Shown here: in pieces, positions 28,188 to 36,577 of the stretch | How the letters are laid out: each line of letters opens with the position of its first letter | How positions within the stretch are numbered: position 1 is the stretch's first letter | NCBI GenBank assembly: GCA_014859685.1 | Contig: JACUTU010000008.1 | Span: forward strand, 1 to 51,022 | Length of the DNA stretch: 51,022 nucleotides | Direction: 5' to 3' | Source of the DNA: Sulfurospirillum sp. | Lineage (GTDB): Bacteria > Campylobacterota > Campylobacteria > Campylobacterales > Sulfurospirillaceae | Position numbers and translations under genes: made by a program | The notes under the pieces: model-generated | What the model was told of the DNA's origin: nothing | The model's database searches: none | The model's input: only the letters and a program-made list of their open reading frames with translations

Positions 28188-29855
28188 CTATCTTCCTTCT
28201 ACATATGCTTCAAGCATAACTTTTGGTTTACAATCTGCACAGCAGTACAGTGTTTTAATCTTTATTGCATCATTGCCAAAGAGTGGTGTCATCATATTTG
28301 CTATCTTTTGGACTGATTTTGTTGTTGCAAACTCTTTACCGCATCGAACACAAGCAAAGAGCTTATCTCTTGCCATAACATTTTGCACAAAATAAGATGG
28401 CTCTAGGTGTAGCTCATCTTTGGTTACATGTAAACAATCTTTTTCTGGACAAGTTACTTCGCAGTAGCCACATGTAGTACAAATGGACGGGTTAAATCTA
28501 AGTGAATTATCTTCAGGATGAGCGGTCAATGCTCGAACATTGCATGCTCCAACACAACTTAAACAAAGAGTACATTTGTCTTGATCTATATGTACCATGC
28601 CGTAGTGTACATGTTCGCCTGTGGTTATGACGCCTAAATCATCATTGCCAACAAGATGTGCAAGTCTTGCTGAAAAGATTTCTCGTTTATTCATCCGTTC
28701 TTCATCAAAGCCATATTTGCATTCATCGAGTGGTTGGATTTTTGCGAAGGCTTCTTGTAACTCTTGAGCGTTCTTGCATGTAAAGATAGCTTGTTTATTG
28801 TATTTGCGTTTGAATATTTCATTGATGATAGAGATTGTATCACCTGTTCCTTTGGAGATAAAATCACTGTAAAAGATAACAGGATTACCACTTGTTTGCA
28901 GTAAACTCATCAAATGCGCTTCGTGTAAAAACTTTTCACCCTCAATGCCTAGCGGCAGAACACCTGCTGGAAGCTCTACATGTAAGCTTTCAAGTTGCAT
29001 TTTAACAGGAATAATGAGTGCTATTGTATCTACATAAAAATTACTTACTTCTTTAAATGCAACCCGTGGCATTTGTGAATAATCAAGTGCGCCACTTGGG
29101 CAAACACTCACGCAACCACCACATCCATGGCAATCTATGTGAGAAAATTCTAAATGTTTTTGTGCATCAATTTTTAAGATAGCAATTGTTGGACATACTT
29201 CAGCACATTTACCACAGATCTCTTCTCTTCGCTCGTGGTATTGGCAAATTTTTGCATCATATTTTACAAAGTTTTTATAATTGTATGTGCCATCATTTTG
29301 TATGATTTGTTCAAGTGCTGACTCTAAACCTACACGATTTGGATCAACCGTACCGCTTTGTTTCATAGCAAAATCAGGGGCATCATACCAAAGAATTTGA
29401 TCTGTTTGCACTTCAAGTTCAGCATCATTTTGTTTGAGAATCACTGTAAGTTCACCGATGTGTCCATTTACATCAACGATATTTGAAGGATCTATGCAAA
29501 CAACGCTAAAACCTTTTTCTTGCAATGTTTGTTGTGTATTTTTAAGATCTTCGCAAGACACAAGCATAATGCGTTTGCCTACATCTTGGCTAAAATCTAT
29601 ATCTTGTGCAAGATCATAGCCGCAAGCTCTTGCATCATAGAGTTTTTTTACATTTGTGATTTTTACAGCAAGTGAATCACAAGAGTTTTGGATATAAAAA
29701 TTGATCTCTGGGGCATATTTTTGTGCTTGTGGTGTTTTGATGTTGGAGATGATATATTCATCTCTTATGTCATCACAAGAGCTAACAATATCGATACTTG
29801 TATCTAGCGGGAATTCAAGTTTTAAATGGTTACAGTATAAATACTCTTTTAACAT
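28188..29855 (-). CDS. Multi-[4Fe-4S] ferredoxin-like protein heading the fdh operon
   Basis: A 555-residue soluble protein. Residues 1-200 have no recognisable domain. Two [4Fe-4S] motifs lie at about 212-256 (CGKCAEVCP; CHGCGGCVSVCPSGA) and two more at about 425-475 (CTLCLSCVGAC; CTTCGYCEVTCP). Four further cysteines near the end (CVRCGKEF, CCADC) could bind zinc. It is first in the operon, 4 bases before the TorD-like gene. Family members are found beside fdh genes in Campylobacterota, but the role, electron transfer or assembly, is not known to me. Confidence 0.8.
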   Translation of the reverse strand: MLKEYLYCNHLKLEFPLDTSIDIVSSCDDIRDEYIISNIKTPQAQKYAPEINFYIQNSCDSLAVKITNVKKLYDARACGYDLAQDIDFSQDVGKRIMLVSCEDLKNTQQTLQEKGFSVVCIDPSNIVDVNGHIGELTVILKQNDAELEVQTDQILWYDAPDFAMKQSGTVDPNRVGLESALEQIIQNDGTYNYKNFVKYDAKICQYHERREEICGKCAEVCPTIAILKIDAQKHLEFSHIDCHGCGGCVSVCPSGALDYSQMPRVAFKEVSNFYVDTIALIIPVKMQLESLHVELPAGVLPLGIEGEKFLHEAHLMSLLQTSGNPVIFYSDFISKGTGDTISIINEIFKRKYNKQAIFTCKNAQELQEAFAKIQPLDECKYGFDEERMNKREIFSARLAHLVGNDDLGVITTGEHVHYGMVHIDQDKCTLCLSCVGACNVRALTAHPEDNSLRFNPSICTTCGYCEVTCPEKDCLHVTKDELHLEPSYFVQNVMARDKLFACVRCGKEFATTKSVQKIANMMTPLFGNDAIKIKTLYCCADCKPKVMLEAYVEGR

Positions 29856-30143
29856 ATCTCAACTTTCTTTTGGTAAATGGTTATTGACCGAATTATAAAC
29901 TGAAGTAGTTGAAAGCAAACTGAGAAAAATTATGTAAATACCCTATTTTTGAGGTTTTCAATGATATTAGAGTGATATTTTTGTTTTACTTGTGTTGTAT
30001 TGTAATTTTTAGGAGTAAAATTATCGTATTTATTTATGCCACTACTTCGAATATAAAAAAATATGCAAATAAAACATATTTATTCTAGAAAAAAAATTAA
30101 AAATAATTCAAATTTATGCACAAAAAAGGGTGAAAAAAAAAGA
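29856..30143 (-). promoter_or_regulatory. Regulatory region of the fdh operon
   Basis: This 288-bp AT-rich stretch has no plausible gene. On the minus strand a TATAAT box (29892-29897) lies about 37 bases before the first gene; no good -35 is visible, which is common in Campylobacterota. A candidate operator lies at 30060-30080. The rest is A/T tracts. Confidence 0.5.
30060..30080. promoter_or_regulatory. Candidate W/Mo operator upstream of the fdh operon
   Basis: AATATG-N9-CATATT, flanked by a further A/T pair, with the same arms and spacing as the sites at wtpA and tupA/tupB. It lies about 160 bases before the predicted -10 box, so action could be at a distance or on another promoter. Confidence 0.6.
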
Positions 30144-30175
30144 AACTCGATAGATTTGTAAAAATCTATCGAGTT
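30132..30175 (-). terminator. Intrinsic terminator of tupA-mop
   Basis: AACTCGATAGATTT (30144-30157) pairs perfectly with AAATCTATCGAGTT (30162-30175) around a 4-base loop. On the minus strand it is followed by a U-rich tract (30132-30143). It sits 10 bases after the mop stop codon. Confidence 0.92.
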
Positions 30176-30184
30176 CATTGAAGA

Positions 30185-30397
30185 TTACGATACGCCTATC
30201 ATAACATCTGAGGCTTTTACAACCACAAAAGCTTCTTTGCCAACTACTAACGCTAAGTTTTCATAAGAGTGCTTTGTGATAATAGAAGTTATCACAATTT
30301 CAGGCGCAAGCTCTATGGTTACTTCAACATTTACAGCACCTATTTCTAAATTTTTCACAACGCCTTTAAGCATATTTCTAGCACTGAGTTGCATCAT
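30185..30397 (-). CDS. Molbindin (Mop/TOBE) oxyanion-binding protein
   Basis: A 70-residue single TOBE domain: QLSARNMLKGVVKNLEIGAVNVEV at the start, VITSIITKHSYENLAL and VKASDVMIGVS at the end, as in Clostridium-type Mop. These proteins assemble as hexamers that store or buffer molybdate and tungstate in the cytoplasm. AAAGGA precedes the start. It lies 9 bases after tupA in the same transcription unit. Confidence 0.9.
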   Translation of the reverse strand: MMQLSARNMLKGVVKNLEIGAVNVEVTIELAPEIVITSIITKHSYENLALVVGKEAFVVVKASDVMIGVS

Positions 30398-30406
30398 AAA
30401 TTCCTT

Positions 30407-31243
30407 TTACAATTTTCTTGTTTTTGCATCTGGTGTAAATAATTGTTTACCAAGTAGTTTAAATGCAGCGATCTGTTTTTGGATATTATCTGAAACTATC
30501 CAATCAATAAATGTTCTTGCACCTTTATAATCTGCATTTGTACATCTTTGTGGATTGACCGCCATAACAGAATAAAAGTTATTTAAGCTAGTATCGCCCT
30601 CAAAAACAACAACAAGCGGCGGATTGCCTTTGTGATTTGATTCATATTTGATAAAAGTACCTCTATCTGTAAGCGTCAAACCTTTTTGTTCTTGAGCGAT
30701 GTTGATAGTAGCTATCATACCTTGCCCTGCTTGCAAATACCACGATTCTTTTTCAGGAACCATTCCAGAAGCTGCTTTCCAAACATTTTTTTCTTTATTG
30801 TGTGTGCCTGATTTGTCTCCGCGACTTACAAATTTGAGTTTTTCGTCTTGAATGATCTTGAATGTCTCAGCAATGCTTTTACCAGCAAATTTTGCTTTGT
30901 ATTCGGGTGCGCCAATGATCACAAAGTCATTGAACATCACAGGTGTTCTATCGATCCCAAAACCTTTAGCAACAAACTCTTTCTCAACTTTTGGAGAGTG
31001 AACAAAAAGCACACTCACATCACAGTTTTCGCCTAGTTTAAGCGCGTTCCCTGTTCCAACAGCAACCCACTTGAGATCAACGCCTGTATCTTGTTTGTAC
31101 ATCGGAGCGAGTACATCAAGCAAACCGGTGTTATCCGTACTTGTTGTAGTAGCCATCTTTAACTCTGCCGCACTTAGATTGGCACCAAAAACCAATAAAG
31201 AGAGTAAAACGCTCTTTATTAAGTTGCTTTTCAATAAAAACAT
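30407..31243 (-). CDS. tupA: Tungstate ABC transporter substrate-binding protein TupA
   Basis: A 278-residue periplasmic protein with a signal peptide (LIKSVLLSLLVFGANLSAAE). The motif ATTTSTDNTGLLDVLAP and the later VSRGDKSGTHNKE are diagnostic of TupA, which is highly selective for tungstate over molybdate. GGAGG lies before the start. It is divergent from tupB, an unusual split; the intergenic region holds a candidate operator. Confidence 0.94.
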   Translation of the reverse strand: MFLLKSNLIKSVLLSLLVFGANLSAAELKMATTTSTDNTGLLDVLAPMYKQDTGVDLKWVAVGTGNALKLGENCDVSVLFVHSPKVEKEFVAKGFGIDRTPVMFNDFVIIGAPEYKAKFAGKSIAETFKIIQDEKLKFVSRGDKSGTHNKEKNVWKAASGMVPEKESWYLQAGQGMIATINIAQEQKGLTLTDRGTFIKYESNHKGNPPLVVVFEGDTSLNNFYSVMAVNPQRCTNADYKGARTFIDWIVSDNIQKQIAAFKLLGKQLFTPDAKTRKL

Positions 31244-31266
31244 AGGATAATCCTCCTTTAAATTTA

Positions 31267-31287
31267 ATATGCTAATTTTACATATTA
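31267..31287. promoter_or_regulatory. Candidate W/Mo operator between tupA and tupB
   Basis: AATATG-N9-CATATT in the 90-bp divergent intergenic region, 24 bases from the tupA start and 46 from the tupB start. One site could control both directions. Confidence 0.65.
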
Positions 31288-31333
31288 TGAAATTCTATCT
31301 ATATTTTTTCTAAAAGTAAAGGAGTATTGCCCA

Positions 31334-32041
31334 GTGGATTTTATCTTAGAAGGACTTAGCGAAGCTATTTTTTTATTGATCAATCTTGATAGTGAAACAT
31401 TTTCGACGATTAGCATAACCATTCGGTCATCTTCTGTTTCGATAATTTTTAGCTTACTCATAGGTTTGCCTTGTGGTTTTGTTTTGGGCTTTTTTGATTT
31501 TCCTTTACGCAAAACACTCAAGCTTTTTTCCGATACTCTTTTGGCATTGCCGACTGTTGTCGTTGGACTTATCGTTTATGCTTTCATCTCCCATAGAGGG
31601 CCGCTTGGAGAATATGAACTGCTCTACACAATAAAAGGCATTATTATTGGGCAAACAATCTTGGCACTCCCGATAGTAATTTCATTGAGCGCCACGGCCA
31701 TAGAAGGAATGGAGAAAAAACTCCGTCTCACGCTCGCTTCTTTTGGTCTGACTACTATGCAAATGATAAAAACAGTTATCTGGGAACTCAGGCACGCACT
31801 CGTTGCTGTGGCGGTCACTGCTTATGGTAGAGTTGTTGCTGAAGTTGGTATTGCTATGATGATTGGTGGCAATATCAAGTGGTTTACAAGAACAATCACA
31901 ACCGCAATCTCTCTTGAAACCAACAAGGGTGAATTTTCCATGGGTATAGCACTTGGCATCGTACTCATCATCATAGCACTTCTAGCAAACCTCTCTTTGC
32001 ATTCATTAAAAAAAAGAGCCAGAGAGGGAATACATGGGTGA
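31334..32041 (+). CDS. tupB: Tungstate ABC transporter permease TupB
   Basis: A 235-residue permease with about five membrane helices and the EAA-type loop (LTLASFGLTTMQMIKTVIWELRHALVA), ending GGNIKWFTRTITTAIS, typical of TupB. It starts at GTG with AAAGGAG upstream and overlaps tupC by 8 bases. Confidence 0.92.
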   Translation: MDFILEGLSEAIFLLINLDSETFSTISITIRSSSVSIIFSLLIGLPCGFVLGFFDFPLRKTLKLFSDTLLALPTVVVGLIVYAFISHRGPLGEYELLYTIKGIIIGQTILALPIVISLSATAIEGMEKKLRLTLASFGLTTMQMIKTVIWELRHALVAVAVTAYGRVVAEVGIAMMIGGNIKWFTRTITTAISLETNKGEFSMGIALGIVLIIIALLANLSLHSLKKRAREGIHG

Positions 32042-33068
32042 AGAGATCTATGGTATACGCAATATTTTAAAAACTTATGGACACAAACCTGTTTTAGACA
32101 TCTATGAACTTAGTATACAAAAAGGAGAGATCTTAGGCATTGTTGGTTCAAATGGTTGCGGAAAAAGCACCCTTTTAAGGCATCTTGCTTTTTTAGAAAT
32201 GCCTCACAGTGGCTCTATAAAATATAAAAACTTCGCACACACAGATATTCCCTTACATGTAAGAAGAGAGATAGGTATCTTATTGCCAGAGCCTTATTTG
32301 CTCAAAAGAAGTGTCAAAGATAACCTCCTTTTTGGTCTACATGTAAGAGGTGAAAAAAATGTACCTACTAAAGACATAGAAGAAGCACTTAAACTCGTTG
32401 GACTGATTCCAAAAAAGTTTCTCAACCGCCAATGGCATGAGCTTTCAAGTGGTGAAACGCAAAGAGTTGCACTTGCATCTAGACTCATTTTGAAACCACA
32501 AACCCTCTTGCTTGATGAGCCAACAAATAGCTTAGATTTTAGCGGGATTCCTCAATTTAGTGACGCTCTAATGCACGCCAATCAAGAGTGGGGTACAACA
32601 ATCATCATCGCAAGCCATGATCTTTTGTGGCTCTCAAGTATCACAACAAGGCAAATTGGTTTACATTTTGGGAGAATTATGGATTTTTCCACGAGCAATC
32701 TTGTGTTGGGTAAATGGCAAGAAGATGGCAAAAATAAAAGCTTTGATTTTGGTAACAATCAAAAAATCACTATACCAGCATCATGGCGTGTCGGAGAAAA
32801 AAGAGGCGTGGCGATAGATCCTCGAAAAATTTGCATAAGCTCCTCAGCTCCTTTGCATTTTGAAGACACAAAGATATATCTGCAAGGAACAGTAAGTGGT
32901 ATCAGCCGTCTTGAAAAAACTGATGAAATTTCCATCAAAATAGCCATAGGCTCTCAGACCCTCGAAGCCATCACAAATCAAGAAAATTTTGAAAAAAGTG
33001 CGGTTTCATTCTTGAACTCTGTATATATAAACTTCACAAAAGAATCTTTGCAAAACAAAGCAAGATAG
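32034..33068 (+). CDS. tupC: Tungstate ABC transporter ATPase TupC
   Basis: A 344-residue ATPase with Walker A GSNGCGKST, signature LSSGETQRVALASR, Walker B TLLLDEPTNSLDF and the ASHD switch. A C-terminal domain of about 120 residues (YLQGTVSGISRLEKTDEISIKIAIGSQTLEAIT) looks like an oxyanion-binding TOBE fold. It carries two TACATGTA repeats, both read as LHV. Confidence 0.92.
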   Translation: MGEEIYGIRNILKTYGHKPVLDIYELSIQKGEILGIVGSNGCGKSTLLRHLAFLEMPHSGSIKYKNFAHTDIPLHVRREIGILLPEPYLLKRSVKDNLLFGLHVRGEKNVPTKDIEEALKLVGLIPKKFLNRQWHELSSGETQRVALASRLILKPQTLLLDEPTNSLDFSGIPQFSDALMHANQEWGTTIIIASHDLLWLSSITTRQIGLHFGRIMDFSTSNLVLGKWQEDGKNKSFDFGNNQKITIPASWRVGEKRGVAIDPRKICISSSAPLHFEDTKIYLQGTVSGISRLEKTDEISIKIAIGSQTLEAITNQENFEKSAVSFLNSVYINFTKESLQNKAR

Positions 33069-33146
33069 AAAAATCACCTAACTGACTTTACGCACTTTTA
33101 AATACGGATATAGTAAGATATGAGTGTTCATCAATAAGGATTTTCA

Positions 33147-34304
33147 TTGGTCAAAAAACTTTTTCCGTTTTTGTTTATTTTCGGCTCTTTTATAGGAAGC
33201 TTTTATTATTTTCTCTCTTATGAAGAAGATGCTGCCAAAGATATAGTTCTTGGGGCATCACTGCCACTGAGTGGGATCAATAGCGATCTTGGTATCGAGG
33301 TTAGCGAGGGCGCCAACACCTATTTTAGCCACACCAATGCAAGAGGTGGCGTGAATGGACAAAAAATCAAGTTTATCTACTATGATGACAAATATGAACC
33401 GCAAAATACACTCAAAAACATAAACACTCTTCTCAATAAAGACAAGGCTTTTGCTCTTTTTGGCTTTGTTGGAACGCCTACAGTTAAGAAAGTTATGCCA
33501 ATCGTGATAGATAGTAACATCCCCATGATAGCGCCCTATACTGGTGCATCTTTTTTACGAAATACCCACATTGCAAATATTGTAAACTTTAGAAGCTCGT
33601 ATTCTCAGGAGATAGAAACTATCGTAGCTTATCTCACAGAAACAAAAAAATTTACTAAATTTTCCATTTTTTACCAAAATGACGACTTTGGCGAAGAGGG
33701 ATATGTAGCACTTGTTGAAGCACTTAAAAAAAGAGGATTGAAATTGCATTCTGAGGGAACTTACAAACGAAACACCCTCTCAATTAAACATGGGCTTAGC
33801 GAGATAAGTAGCACAAAACCAGAAGCAGTCATTATCGTGGGAGCATATAAGCCAGCTGCAAGATTTATCGAAAAAGCTCGAAATTGCTGCCTCGAAGATA
33901 CGCTTTTTGTACCTATCTCTTTCGTAAACTCTGATGCACTCGTAAGGGAACTTCACAAAGATGGCTCACATATGCTGTTTTCTCAAACTGTTCCATCCTT
34001 TAATGATGAAAGCTTGCAATCTGCAAAGGAATATCTAGGCTTATTAGGATTTTATTATCCAAATTCGCTACCTACCCACGCATCATTTGAATCATTTTTG
34101 GCTGCAAAAAGCGTTATTTTAGCTCTTAAAAAGATTGAAGAAAATATCAATCCGCAAGATTTTTTACGCAACCTAAAAAATCTTGAAACAAACGCACTGC
34201 AAGATATTCCGCTTGGATTTAAAAATTCGCAACTGCTCAATCAGATCTACTTGCTTCAATATAAAGATGGCAAATTTCAAACCATCTATAAAGATAAAAA
34301 ATGA
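33147..34304 (+). CDS. Type I periplasmic binding protein (LivJ-like), probable sensor partner
   Basis: A 385-residue protein with an N-terminal membrane/signal segment (LFPFLFIFGSFIGSFYYFL) and the branched-chain amino acid-type binding fold (LGASLPLSGINSDLG, INTLLNKDKAFALFGFVGTPT). The start is TTG with AAGGA upstream. There is no ABC permease or ATPase nearby; instead its stop overlaps a sensor kinase start (ATGA). It most likely presents a ligand to that kinase. The ligand is unknown; linkage to tup, sel and fdh genes makes formate, tungstate or selenium compounds worth testing. Confidence 0.82.
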   Translation: MVKKLFPFLFIFGSFIGSFYYFLSYEEDAAKDIVLGASLPLSGINSDLGIEVSEGANTYFSHTNARGGVNGQKIKFIYYDDKYEPQNTLKNINTLLNKDKAFALFGFVGTPTVKKVMPIVIDSNIPMIAPYTGASFLRNTHIANIVNFRSSYSQEIETIVAYLTETKKFTKFSIFYQNDDFGEEGYVALVEALKKRGLKLHSEGTYKRNTLSIKHGLSEISSTKPEAVIIVGAYKPAARFIEKARNCCLEDTLFVPISFVNSDALVRELHKDGSHMLFSQTVPSFNDESLQSAKEYLGLLGFYYPNSLPTHASFESFLAAKSVILALKKIEENINPQDFLRNLKNLETNALQDIPLGFKNSQLLNQIYLLQYKDGKFQTIYKDKK

Positions 34305-35914
34305 TAGCATTTTACAAATCCATCAACAATCTTCTTGGTACAATCGATTTTTCAAACAAAACAAAACTCCTCATTTTTATAATAGCTTCTGGGATGATCT
34401 CTATCTGTTTTTTGATGCTCATCTCTATATTTGCACTCAAGTTCGATTATGAAACACTTTTTCAAAAAAGAACTATCCCGCAAGTAGAACTTGAAGAGAT
34501 CAAAGATCTCTATGCGGTCAATCTCTACGATACGATTGCTGCACTTATCAAGCAAGATGTTTCGCTAGAAAATGGGAGTGAAGTTATACAACTCGCACAA
34601 CAAGTTATCAGAACACAATGGAAAAACTATCAACGCTCTAGCAATTATAAAGTTGGAGGATTTACAGAGTTTGCCAGCAAATGGCTTAAATTCTTTTTGC
34701 TAAAAGAACAGATTGCACCTAAAACAATATATCAAGAAGGATTGTTAAGTAAAATTGAGCAAAAAATGAATAGCATTGATATCAAGTTAAAAAAGTTTTT
34801 AAAAGTATCCGAAGCCTTACATGTAGCAGAACAAATGATGATAGCCAGCGAACTTTTTCTTGAGATAAATTCACTCAACATCACGCTCTCAAGCCTTATC
34901 ACTACACACTTCAAAGAAGCGATAGCTGAAAAAAGAGGCAATGATCAACTTTTTCATACAAGTATCTATATGCTTATTTTACTTTTAGGGCTTGTGTTTT
35001 TTGTAAGCATTATTTTTTCCACATTTATCATCAAGCACTTTATACAATTGCACAACTCACTAGAAACAAAAGTGCTAGAGAAAACAAGAGAGTTGCGAAT
35101 ACTCAACAGTTCACTTGAAATTCGCATCAAAAAAGAGGTTGAAAATAGCCGTAAAAAAGATCAGATTATGTTCCAACAAGCACGCCTTGCAAGTTTAGGA
35201 GAGATGCTACAAAATATTGCTCATCAATGGCGTCAGCCCCTAGGTGCGCTTATGATGATCGTACAAAGTTTTCAAGCAAAGTTTATCTCTGGTAAACTTA
35301 ATGAAGCTTTTATCGATTCACGCGTTGAAGATGCACAGTTGTTGGCTAAAAATATGTCAGAAACACTTGAAGATTTTCGCACATTTTTTAATCCCAACAA
35401 AACGCAAAGAAAATTCAACCTCAAAAAGGTGATAGAAAAATCTCTCGAACTTGCAAAATATCAAAATGAAAAAGAGGCGATTGCGGTTTATTTTAACTTT
35501 CAAGAAGATATCTGGGTTTATGGATTTGAGAATGAACTTATACATGTACTCTTAAATCTTCTCAACAATTCCAAAGACGCACTTATAGATGAAAAAGTCC
35601 ATGAGAAAAAGATTTGGATTGTTATCAAGCAAACAAGTACAAACGCGCTGATCAATGTTATCGACAATGCTGGAGGAATCAAAAATGATATAATGACAAA
35701 AGTTTTTGACCCCTATTTTACAACAAAACACCAGAGTGTCGGCACTGGCATTGGGCTTTACATGTCAAAACAGATGATAGAAAAACATATGCACGGTGAG
35801 ATTTGGTGTAAAAATATCAAGCATAAATTAGGTGAAGATACGCAACTATATGATTGTGCAATGTTCACAATCAAAATTCCACTTACACCACAGTTGGGAG
35901 CAGATAATGAATAG
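34301..35914 (+). CDS. Sensor histidine kinase (AHQWRQPL type)
   Basis: A 537-residue kinase with membrane helices at about 25-50 and 220-245, flanking a helical periplasmic domain of about 170 residues, then a coiled-coil linker. The phosphoacceptor is H308 in NIAHQWRQPLGALMM; ATP-binding motifs are LLNLLNNSKDAL (N box), VIDNAGGI (G1) and GTGIGLYMSKQM (G2). It overlaps the binding-protein gene before it and the regulator gene after it, forming a three-gene sensory unit. Confidence 0.92.
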   Translation: MIAFYKSINNLLGTIDFSNKTKLLIFIIASGMISICFLMLISIFALKFDYETLFQKRTIPQVELEEIKDLYAVNLYDTIAALIKQDVSLENGSEVIQLAQQVIRTQWKNYQRSSNYKVGGFTEFASKWLKFFLLKEQIAPKTIYQEGLLSKIEQKMNSIDIKLKKFLKVSEALHVAEQMMIASELFLEINSLNITLSSLITTHFKEAIAEKRGNDQLFHTSIYMLILLLGLVFFVSIIFSTFIIKHFIQLHNSLETKVLEKTRELRILNSSLEIRIKKEVENSRKKDQIMFQQARLASLGEMLQNIAHQWRQPLGALMMIVQSFQAKFISGKLNEAFIDSRVEDAQLLAKNMSETLEDFRTFFNPNKTQRKFNLKKVIEKSLELAKYQNEKEAIAVYFNFQEDIWVYGFENELIHVLLNLLNNSKDALIDEKVHEKKIWIVIKQTSTNALINVIDNAGGIKNDIMTKVFDPYFTTKHQSVGTGIGLYMSKQMIEKHMHGEIWCKNIKHKLGEDTQLYDCAMFTIKIPLTPQLGADNE

Positions 35915-36575
35915 AAGAGATTTTGACTTACTCAATGGTTTCAATATACTTTACATAGAAGATGAAGCGGATTTGCTCAAGCACACCACCGCCGTACTTG
36001 AGGATTTTACGAAAAATATCTTTCCTGTGCAAAACACAAAAGATGCGTTACTTATCTTAGAACAAAACAAAATAGATGTTATCATCTCTGACATTATGTT
36101 AAAAAATGAAAATGGGATTGAGTTTTTACGCTTTATCAAAGATGAATTAAATCTTGATATACCAGCCATTCTCACCACAGCACATACAGACACCGAACAT
36201 CTGCTTGAAGCTATCAAACTCAAAGTAGAAAACTACATCATCAAACCTATCAGCATCAAAGAATTGCTTAATTCCTTGCATGATGTGCTTTTGCCAAAGA
36301 TTCAAGAAAAAGAGATCAATCGCTCTTATAACATCATCAAAACCATCTCAGCAGTGTGCGATGGCAAACAGATAGAACTCATCCGTTTTATCATTAAAAA
36401 TCTTGATGATAACGGAATTTTAAACTACTCTTATAGTGAAATTATGGATCAAGTCACCATAAGCAAACCAACTGTTATCAAACTTTTTAAACAATTAGGA
36501 GATCTGGAAATTTTAGTAAAAATACAAAATGGCAAATACAAATTTAACGAATCAAAATTACCCATACCGGAGTAG
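35907..36575 (+). CDS. Response regulator with C-terminal helix-turn-helix
   Basis: A 222-residue protein. The receiver domain (residues 10-130) has acidic DE pair, phosphoacceptor D62 (IISDIML) and a late Lys in YIIKPI. The tail (about 145-222) contains YSEIMDQVTISKPTVIKLFKQL, a winged-helix-like DNA-binding segment. ATG 35907 (MNRRDFDLL) overlaps the kinase stop by 8 bases. selA begins 2 bases after its stop, so the sensory unit and selAB may be one transcript. Confidence 0.88.
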   Translation: MNRRDFDLLNGFNILYIEDEADLLKHTTAVLEDFTKNIFPVQNTKDALLILEQNKIDVIISDIMLKNENGIEFLRFIKDELNLDIPAILTTAHTDTEHLLEAIKLKVENYIIKPISIKELLNSLHDVLLPKIQEKEINRSYNIIKTISAVCDGKQIELIRFIIKNLDDNGILNYSYSEIMDQVTISKPTVIKLFKQLGDLEILVKIQNGKYKFNESKLPIPE

Positions 36576-36577
36576 AT

